A stretch of 5,260 nucleotides of DNA from Pseudorhodobacter antarcticus. GTDB lineage: Bacteria; Pseudomonadota; Alphaproteobacteria; Rhodobacterales; Rhodobacteraceae. Made by a program: the position numbers and the translations under genes. The notes beneath the pieces are model-generated. The model was not told the origin of the DNA. It ran no database searches and saw nothing but the letters and a program-made list of their open reading frames with translations. Below, piece by piece: positions 1 to 4,064 of this stretch (the first letter of the stretch is position 1; each line of letters begins with the position of its first letter). The stretch is taken from contig CAMAWZ010000183.1 of the NCBI GenBank assembly GCA_945861995.1, positions 1 to 5,260 of the forward strand, read 5' to 3'.

Positions 1-231
1 ATCGCTGCCCGTCACGCCCAAATGAATGCGCCCTGCGGCCAGCTCGCGCGGGATTTCGCCTGCGGAAAGCAGCACCAGTTCCAACCCCTGCATACCCGAA
101 ACTGCGCCCGCATATTCGCGCGCTTCGCCAGACTGGCGCATTGTTAGACCGCGCGCGCCAAACCAATCAAACGTTTGCTCCATCAAGCGGCCCTTCGAGG
201 GAACCCCAATTTTCAACGCCCCGCTGTTCAT
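1..231 (-). CDS. hisG: ATP phosphoribosyltransferase, short form (HisG), N-terminal 77 residues; 3' end outside window
   Basis: HisG condenses ATP with PRPP to phosphoribosyl-ATP, the first committed step of histidine synthesis, in the cytoplasm. Reading the minus strand from the ATG at 231-229 gives an open frame of 77 residues to the window edge. Seen: the N-terminal KIGVPSKGRL motif (residues 7-16), an ELVLLSAGEIPRELAAGRIH stretch (51-70) and GVTGSD (72-77), all characteristic of the HisG periplasmic-binding-protein-like fold. The start overlaps the hisZ stop in an ATGA (228-231), so translation is probably coupled. A weak G-rich stretch upstream (GCGGGG) may act as ribosome binding site. 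An adjacent hisZ implies the short HisG form, which lacks the C-terminal regulatory domain and needs HisZ for full activity and histidine feedback; the missing 3' end would confirm this. The family assignment is secure. Confidence 0.95.
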   Translation of the reverse strand, partial: MNSGALKIGVPSKGRLMEQTFDWFGARGLTMRQSGEAREYAGAVSGMQGLELVLLSAGEIPRELAAGRIHLGVTGSD

Positions 232-1337
232 TGCGCGCCCCGCAAAGCTGCCACCAAATGCGGGCGGATCACACCGCCCACAGCGGGGATAGACCGCCCT
301 CCACCCAGAACTTGGGTCAGTGCATCATAGCGCCCACCGCTGGCATAGGGGGGCAATTCTGCCGCGCCCGTAAAGGAAAACACAAAGCCATCGTAATATT
401 CCATCGACGCGCGGCCAAGGCTTGCTTCAAAAGGCAGGCTGGCTGTATCCACACCGTGCGCGCGCAAAGCGCCAAGACGCTGTGCAAAGCGGTGGGTTGC
501 GCCATCAAGGCTGGGCATTTTTTGGGCCATAAGCTGCAATTGCCCCAAGGCAGCGTCGCAACTGGATGTCAGCGACAAAAGGGCGGTCAGCAAATCAGCC
601 TCGCCTGCGGGGAGTGGCGGGGCTTTGGCATCTTCCATCAGAGCACTTGCGCGCGCGGCGATCTCACCCTCGCTGCGCAAGCCGATCATGGGGGCGGCAT
701 TGGCGACTTGGGCGGCAATGTCGCCATTCGACAGGCGCTGCAACAGCGCGCTGCGGGCAGGCGGCACAGGGCTGCGGCCCGCAAATCGGTTCAGCAGCGA
801 CAAAAACCGCTGTGGCCGCCAGACGTGCCGCAAAAGGGCGGCCTTGCGGGCGGGCGTTGTGCTTAGCCCCTGCACAGCGGCCAGCAAAATGCCCATATCC
901 CCCGTCACGGCGCGCAAGGGCAGGCCCGACAGCGCGCCTGCAATCAGGGCGAAAACCTCGGCATCGGCAGCTTGTGGCGCGCTGCGATCAAACACTTCGA
1001 AGCCCACTTGCAGATATTCGGGTGGTCGCGCGCCGCTGATATCTGCCACATGATCTTGGGCGCGAAACACCTTGCCCATGTAACAGTATCTTGCGGGATC
1101 AGCGCCGCCTTTCATATGCGCCTGCACAACGGGCACGGTGAAATCAGGGCGCAGCATCATCTCGCCGCGCACCGGGTCGTGGGTGACATAGGCGCGCGCG
1201 CGGATATCCTCGCCATAAAGGTCCAGCAGCGTTTCAGCAGGCAGCAGAATATCTGCATCCACAGGCACAGCGCCTGCTGCCTGAAACATTGTGAACAGGC
1301 GGTCAGCCTCAAAGCGTATGGCGGCCTTGGATGCCAT
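228..1337 (-). CDS. hisZ: ATP phosphoribosyltransferase regulatory subunit HisZ
   Basis: HisZ is a paralogue of the histidyl-tRNA synthetase catalytic domain that does not charge tRNA. It assembles with short-form HisG and confers histidine feedback inhibition. The 369-aa product shows the class II synthetase framework: RPDFT at 63-67 (equivalent to RYDLT in HisS), a motif-2-like block VFRAQDH (90-96) running to GFEVF (112-116), EYYDGFVF (313-320), GGRYDAL (334-340), and a degenerate motif 3 around 353-359. The catalytic Arg of the synthetase histidine motif (RGLGYYTG in the neighbouring HisS) is Ala310 by alignment on the shared Tyr-Tyr, and the C-terminal anticodon-binding domain is absent, as expected for HisZ. 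I chose the ATG at 1337: it begins MASKAAIRFE and an AAGGGG lies just upstream. A TTG at 1361 would add 8 residues and overlap hisS. The gene sits 7 bases after hisS and overlaps hisG by 4 bases, so it is part of one operon. Confidence 0.95.
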   Translation of the reverse strand: MASKAAIRFEADRLFTMFQAAGAVPVDADILLPAETLLDLYGEDIRARAYVTHDPVRGEMMLRPDFTVPVVQAHMKGGADPARYCYMGKVFRAQDHVADISGARPPEYLQVGFEVFDRSAPQAADAEVFALIAGALSGLPLRAVTGDMGILLAAVQGLSTTPARKAALLRHVWRPQRFLSLLNRFAGRSPVPPARSALLQRLSNGDIAAQVANAAPMIGLRSEGEIAARASALMEDAKAPPLPAGEADLLTALLSLTSSCDAALGQLQLMAQKMPSLDGATHRFAQRLGALRAHGVDTASLPFEASLGRASMEYYDGFVFSFTGAAELPPYASGGRYDALTQVLGGGRSIPAVGGVIRPHLVAALRGAQ

Positions 1338-1340
1338 GTG

Positions 1341-1346
1341 CCCCTT
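1341..1346 (-). promoter_or_regulatory. Shine-Dalgarno AAGGGG of hisZ, overlapping the hisS stop codon
   Basis: On the minus strand AAGGGG ends 3 bases before the hisZ ATG at 1337, and its first two bases belong to the hisS TAA stop (1345-1347). The spacing is short, but this is the only purine-rich site there. It supports the ATG at 1337 over the upstream TTG and suggests hisS-to-hisZ translational coupling. Confidence 0.55.
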
Positions 1347-2892
1347 AATTCCCGCCGCCAAGCATCTTTTGCACAGCGCTTACCAGATCGCTGCGCGGCA
1401 CTTCTACCTGTGCGGGGCGGTCTTTCCATTCCTCTAGCGTGGCGTTTTGGGCAATCTGCGAGCCAAGGATCAGGTCTTTCAGAACGACCGTTCCTTTTGC
1501 CGCCTCATCCCCGCCTTGGATCACCGCAATGGGGCTGGCGCGCTTATCGGCGTATTTGAGTTGGTTGCCAAATTGCTTGGGGTTGCCAAGGTAAACCTCG
1601 GCGCGGATACCTGCCGCGCGCAAATCCCCGACCATGGCCATGTAATCGGCCATGCGGTCGCGATCCATGACTGTGACCACGACAGGCCCCGCCGCACCCA
1701 CCGCGCCGCGCCCCTTAGCCGCCAGCGCCGCAAGCAAACGATCAACGCCGATGGACACACCCGTGGCAGGCACAGCTTGCCCTGTAAACCGCTTGACCAA
1801 ATCGTCATAACGCCCGCCGCCCGCGACCGAGCCAAACTGCCGCTTGCGGCCCTTTTCATCAAGGATTTCAAAGGTAAGTTCAGCCTCGTAAACGGGGCCA
1901 GTGTAATAGCCAAGGCCGCGAACGACCCCTGGATCAAGGATGATACGGTCAGGGCCGTAGCCTTGGGCTGCGAGCAGGGCAGCAATCTCGGCAAGCTCTT
2001 CCACCCCTTCGCTGCCCATTGCTGATGGGCCAACAAGCTCGCGCAGGCGCGCCAAGGTGGCGGCCCCCGTCTCGCGGCGTGCTGTGGTAAACCCCATGAC
2101 CACCTCAGCCTGTGCGTCGCTCAGCCCAGCACCCTTCGTAAAATCGCCACTCTCATCTTTGCGCCCCCCGCCCAGCAGCGCGCGTACGCCGTCCGCGCCA
2201 AGGCGATCCATTTTATCGATTGCCCGCAGAACAATGCCGCGTTCATGGGCGAACTTATCGGGGTCTGACGGGTCTAGCACGCCTGCCACCTCCATCACCC
2301 CGTTCAATACTTTACGATTGTTCACTTTGATCACATAGTCGCCGCGCTCAATCCCGGCGGCCTCTAGCGCTTCCGCCAGCATGGCGCAAATCTCGGCGTC
2401 CGCTGCGACACTCGCCGCCCCCACCGTATCGGCATCGCATTGATAAAACTGACGAAACCGCCCTGGCCCCGGTTTTTCGTTGCGCCAAACAGGGCCAAAG
2501 GCATAACGGCGGTACGGGGTGGGCAGATCATTGCGATATTGCGCCGCCACGCGGGCCAAAGGCGCAGTCAGATCATAGCGCAGGGCCAGCCAACCGCCGC
2601 CCGTCTGATCCCCCTCGCCTTCATTTTCCTGCCAGCCAAACACGCCCTCATTGGGCCTGTCGACATCGGGCAAAAACTTGCCCAAAGCTTCCACGGTTTC
2701 CACCGCGCTTGTTTCCAGCGGGTCAAAGCCATAGCGATGATAGACACTCGTAATCGCCGCCAGCATATCACGCCGCGCTGTCACTTCCGCACCAAAGTAA
2801 TCGCGACATCCGCGCGGAGTTTCGGCGCGCGGTCGGCGTTCGCCCTTTGGTTTTTTCTGCCCCGAATGTGCCGCCAAATTTTCTTCAGACAT
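1345..2892 (-). CDS. hisS: Histidyl-tRNA synthetase (HisRS), class IIa, alphaproteobacterial type
   Basis: HisRS attaches histidine to tRNA-His in the cytoplasm, using ATP. The product is 515 aa, longer than the roughly 420-aa E. coli enzyme. The class II catalytic domain shows RYDLTAP (105-111), motif 2 beginning VWRNEKPGPGRFRQFYQ (135-151, with Arg137, Glu139, Arg145 and Gln151), the histidine-specific RGLGYYTGPVYE (325-336, with catalytic Arg325), GGGRYDDL (358-365) and motif 3 GVSIGVDRL (378-386, Arg385). The anticodon-binding domain follows from about 402 to the end. The basic N-terminal tail (13-22, QKKPKGERRP) precedes the typical AETPRGCRDYF (24-33). I chose the ATG at 2892 because family similarity begins shortly after it and an AAAGGG lies 7 bases upstream; the frame stays open further upstream, but only antisense to slyX. 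It is the first gene of the hisS-hisZ-hisG operon and is divergent from slyX. Motif 2 lacks the E. coli Arg/Gln pair at the tRNA acceptor end (Lys140 and Gly142 here). Confidence 0.97.
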   Translation of the reverse strand: MSEENLAAHSGQKKPKGERRPRAETPRGCRDYFGAEVTARRDMLAAITSVYHRYGFDPLETSAVETVEALGKFLPDVDRPNEGVFGWQENEGEGDQTGGGWLALRYDLTAPLARVAAQYRNDLPTPYRRYAFGPVWRNEKPGPGRFRQFYQCDADTVGAASVAADAEICAMLAEALEAAGIERGDYVIKVNNRKVLNGVMEVAGVLDPSDPDKFAHERGIVLRAIDKMDRLGADGVRALLGGGRKDESGDFTKGAGLSDAQAEVVMGFTTARRETGAATLARLRELVGPSAMGSEGVEELAEIAALLAAQGYGPDRIILDPGVVRGLGYYTGPVYEAELTFEILDEKGRKRQFGSVAGGGRYDDLVKRFTGQAVPATGVSIGVDRLLAALAAKGRGAVGAAGPVVVTVMDRDRMADYMAMVGDLRAAGIRAEVYLGNPKQFGNQLKYADKRASPIAVIQGGDEAAKGTVVLKDLILGSQIAQNATLEEWKDRPAQVEVPRSDLVSAVQKMLGGGN

Positions 2893-2912
2893 GGCTTTGC
2901 CCTTTGGTTTTT
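2842..2912. repeat. 14-base direct repeat flanking the hisS start
   Basis: The 14-mer GCCCTTTGGTTTTT (plus strand) occurs at 2842-2855 and 2899-2912, offset by 57 bases, exactly 19 codons. On the hisS strand one copy lies in the leader and contains the Shine-Dalgarno; the other is inside codons for the Lys/Pro/Lys/Gly tail. Weaker similarity continues just beyond both copies. It could be the remnant of a short duplication or chance in a Lys-rich tail. No function can be assigned. Confidence 0.6.
2900..2905 (-). promoter_or_regulatory. Shine-Dalgarno AAAGGG of hisS
   Basis: AAAGGG on the minus strand lies 7 bases before the ATG at 2892, a near-ideal spacing. It fixes the hisS start within an otherwise long open frame and lies inside one copy of the 14-base repeat. 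Confidence 0.7.
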
Positions 2913-2921
2913 GCTCAACCT

Positions 2922-2950
2922 GCTGTAGCGGATGGGGAAGGGCGGGGCAA
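2922..2950 (-). promoter_or_regulatory. Candidate sigma-70-like promoter for the hisS-hisZ-hisG operon
   Basis: On the minus strand a TTGCCC (2945-2950, 4 of 6 matches to the -35 consensus) is followed after exactly 17 bases by TACAGC (2922-2927, 3 of 6 matches to the -10 consensus). The predicted start would give a leader of about 20-25 bases before the hisS ATG. The -10 is weak, as is common in GC-rich alphaproteobacteria, so this rests on spacing and position alone. No comparable plus-strand promoter for slyX was found in the same gap. Confidence 0.35.
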
Positions 2951-2964
2951 GTAGCGGGGCGCGC

Positions 2965-3165
2965 ATGACCAATAACACTGCACTGGAAGAACGTATCGCG
3001 CACCTGATCCGCGCGGTGGATGATTTGTCGGACATCGTGGCCGCGCAAGGGCGCGAGATGGATCGTTTGACGCGGCTCACCGAAATGCTGGCCCTGCGCG
3101 AAGCCCAGCGTGAAGATACAGGGCTCGAGCCGCCTTCCGCCAATGTGCCCCCCCCGCACTGGTGA
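2965..3165 (+). CDS. slyX: SlyX family small coiled-coil protein
   Basis: The 66-aa product has the SlyX layout: a short polar N terminus, a heptad-like coiled coil from about residue 7 to 48 starting LEERIAHL and including the conserved polar core around DLSDIV (20-25) and REMDRL (30-35), then a Pro-rich tail ending PPPHW, matching the PPPHY-type end of the family. SlyX proteins are small, cytosolic and of unknown biochemical role; the name comes from a locus near slyD in E. coli. I chose the ATG at 2965, with a GCGGGG a few bases upstream, since family similarity starts soon after. An in-frame ATG at 2932 would add 11 residues rich in Gly and Ser that do not look like the family. It is divergent from hisS and 52 bases upstream of the EcsC-family gene on the same strand, so the two are probably co-transcribed. 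A run of eight C bases (3148-3155) encodes part of the tail. Confidence 0.85.
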   Translation: MTNNTALEERIAHLIRAVDDLSDIVAAQGREMDRLTRLTEMLALREAQREDTGLEPPSANVPPPHW

Positions 3166-3214
3166 TTTTGCCGGGTGATGCCTTGTATGAAGGCGGCATA
3201 AGGGCCACATTGCC
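3139..3214 (+). other. Possible long-range RNA stem between slyX 3' end and ecsC initiation region, with small inner hairpin
   Basis: CAATGTG-C-CCC in the slyX tail (3141-3151) is complementary to GGG-C-CACATTG (3202-3212) just before the ecsC ATG at 3218: 10 pairs around one C/C mismatch, and a further G-C pair (3139/3214) beyond a second mismatch. Within its loop a perfect GCCTT/AAGGC hairpin (3180-3184 and 3190-3194) has a 5-base loop. If formed, the outer stem would cover the only AGGG near ecsC. A ribosome finishing slyX would disrupt it, suggesting translational coupling. Seen in sequence only; not tested. Confidence 0.3.
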
Positions 3215-3217
3215 GCT

Positions 3218-3976
3218 ATGAGCAATCTTCCCACCGCCCCCAAACTTGACCTCGCGCGCGAAATTGCGGATCTGGCCCGTGCCTACCGCCGTGCGAACGG
3301 CCCTGTGATCACCGTCATGCAGCGCTTTGGCGGCACGCTTGAATCCCAGATGAAACGCTTGCCCCCGCAGTTTCGCGCGCAGATCGAAAGGGCGATTGTT
3401 GCGGCCCTGACACGGGCGCATATTTTTGCTGGGCACACCGAAAAAGGCCCCCATTTGGGCCGCGGCGGGGTGATGGCAGCGGCCATGGCCACAGGCGCGG
3501 CGGGTGGGGCGGGGGGGCTTGCCAGCTCGCTTATGGAACTGCCCGTCACCGTCACCGTTTTTCTGCATGCAATCAGGGCCGAAGCGCGCAGCGCCGGCTT
3601 TGATCCAGATAGCGATGGTATCCGCGCCGCCTGCCTAGAGGTATTCTCCGATGCCAGCCCGCTAACTCAAGATGATGGTATGAACACTGCCTTTCTTTCC
3701 GCCCGCCTTGCGCTGACGGGGCACGCAGTGCACAAAATTATCGCCACAGTGGCCCCGCGACTGGCACTTGTGCTGGGGCAAAAGCTGGCGGCGCAAACAG
3801 TGCCTGTCTTGGGCGCAGCGTCGGGTGCCGCGATCAATGCCGCCTATGTGTCATACTATACCGAAATTGCCCGCATCCGCTTTGCCCTGATGCGCCTTGC
3901 GCAAAGCCATGGCGGCGAAGCGGTCGCCAAGGCATTTGAAGCGGCCTGCGCGCCCAAAATTACCAAAGCGCGCTAA
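3218..3976 (+). CDS. EcsC family protein
   Basis: The 252-aa product resembles the EcsC family, named after the third gene of the Bacillus ecs locus; its biochemical function is not established. Seen: an N-terminal helical region (1-70), a Gly/Ala-rich hydrophobic segment (82-105), then the hallmark block ELPVTVTVFLHAIRAEARS (107-125) followed by GFDPDSDGIRAACLEVF (127-143). A second hydrophobic Gly/Ala region follows (LALVLGQKLAAQTVPVLGAA, 182-201), then NAAYVSYYTEIARIRF (207-222). The hydrophobic stretches are short and Gly-rich, so peripheral or hairpin-type membrane association is possible but unproven. No signal peptide is apparent. The ATG at 3218 is the only sensible start: a stop lies in frame at 3188-3190 and the next Met is residue 34. 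Its ribosome binding site is poor (AGGG 13 bases upstream), in keeping with coupling to slyX. It is convergent with ptsP. There is no ecsA/ecsB ABC transporter in view, so the family name should not be read as a shared pathway. Confidence 0.85.
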   Translation: MSNLPTAPKLDLAREIADLARAYRRANGPVITVMQRFGGTLESQMKRLPPQFRAQIERAIVAALTRAHIFAGHTEKGPHLGRGGVMAAAMATGAAGGAGGLASSLMELPVTVTVFLHAIRAEARSAGFDPDSDGIRAACLEVFSDASPLTQDDGMNTAFLSARLALTGHAVHKIIATVAPRLALVLGQKLAAQTVPVLGAASGAAINAAYVSYYTEIARIRFALMRLAQSHGGEAVAKAFEAACAPKITKAR

Positions 3977-3993
3977 GCCATTTCTCTTTTTTC
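3943..3993 (+). terminator. Candidate intrinsic terminator overlapping the end of ecsC
   Basis: GCGCGC (3948-3953) pairs with GCGCGC (3968-3973) across a 14-base A-rich loop. An outer GGC (3943-3945) pairs with GCC (3977-3979) across a small internal loop. A T-rich tract of 13 bases (3981-3993, 11 of them T) follows at once. The stem lies in the last codons of ecsC and spans its TAA stop. The large loop and interrupted stem weaken the call, but the GC stem followed by T tract is in the right place. Confidence 0.45.
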
Positions 3994-3998
3994 TAAAT

Positions 3999-4064
3999 AT
4001 CCCGGGGGTGAACCTGTTTGCCCCTTTGCAAACAGGTGAGGGGGCTGGCCCCCTATCTGGCCCC
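3999..4064. repeat. Composite intergenic hairpin block between convergent ecsC and ptsP
   Basis: After an ATCCCGGGGG segment (3999-4008) there is a perfect 10-bp inverted repeat, ACCTGTTTGC (4012-4021) with GCAAACAGGT (4028-4037), loop CCCTTT. Next comes AGGGGG-CTGG-CCCCCT (4039-4054, 6-bp stem, 4-base loop). CTGGCCCC occurs at 4045-4052 and again at 4057-4064, directly before the ptsP stop. The GGGGG at 4004-4008 could instead pair with the C5 at 4049-4053, enclosing the 10-bp hairpin. No T tract follows either stem on either strand, so it is not a textbook intrinsic terminator, though it may end or stabilise the convergent transcripts. From memory, similar modular blocks (CCCGGGGG, variable hairpin, GGGGGC/GCCCCC) recur between genes in Rhodobacteraceae; I cannot verify this here. 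Confidence 0.6.

Noticed and set aside
1338..1361. TTG start for hisZ at 1361
   Set aside because: It adds only 8 residues, overlaps hisS, and the ATG at 1337 fits the family N terminus and the AAGGGG site.
26..2338. Several long plus-strand open frames (for example 141-866, 566-1039, 972-1559, 1447-2025) opposite the his operon
   Set aside because: They are antisense to clearly recognisable hisG, hisZ and hisS, have biased composition without any family motif, and reflect the lack of stops in GC-rich coding DNA.
2932..2964. Upstream ATG at 2932 for slyX
   Set aside because: The extra residues are Gly/Ser-rich and unlike the SlyX N terminus, and the site lacks a convincing ribosome binding site.
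2893..3243. Extension of hisS upstream to an alternative start near 3243
   Set aside because: The frame is open but runs antisense through slyX, shows no synthetase similarity, and the ATG at 2892 has a well-placed AAAGGG.
3077..3568. Minus-strand open frame opposite slyX and ecsC (163 codons)
   Set aside because: It spans the intergenic region and two real genes in antisense, with no recognisable domain or initiation site.
4012..4064. Textbook Rho-independent terminator for ptsP
   Set aside because: The stems are good, but no T tract follows them on the ptsP strand; the A-rich run beyond them is the complement of the ecsC T tract. They are kept as a hairpin block only.
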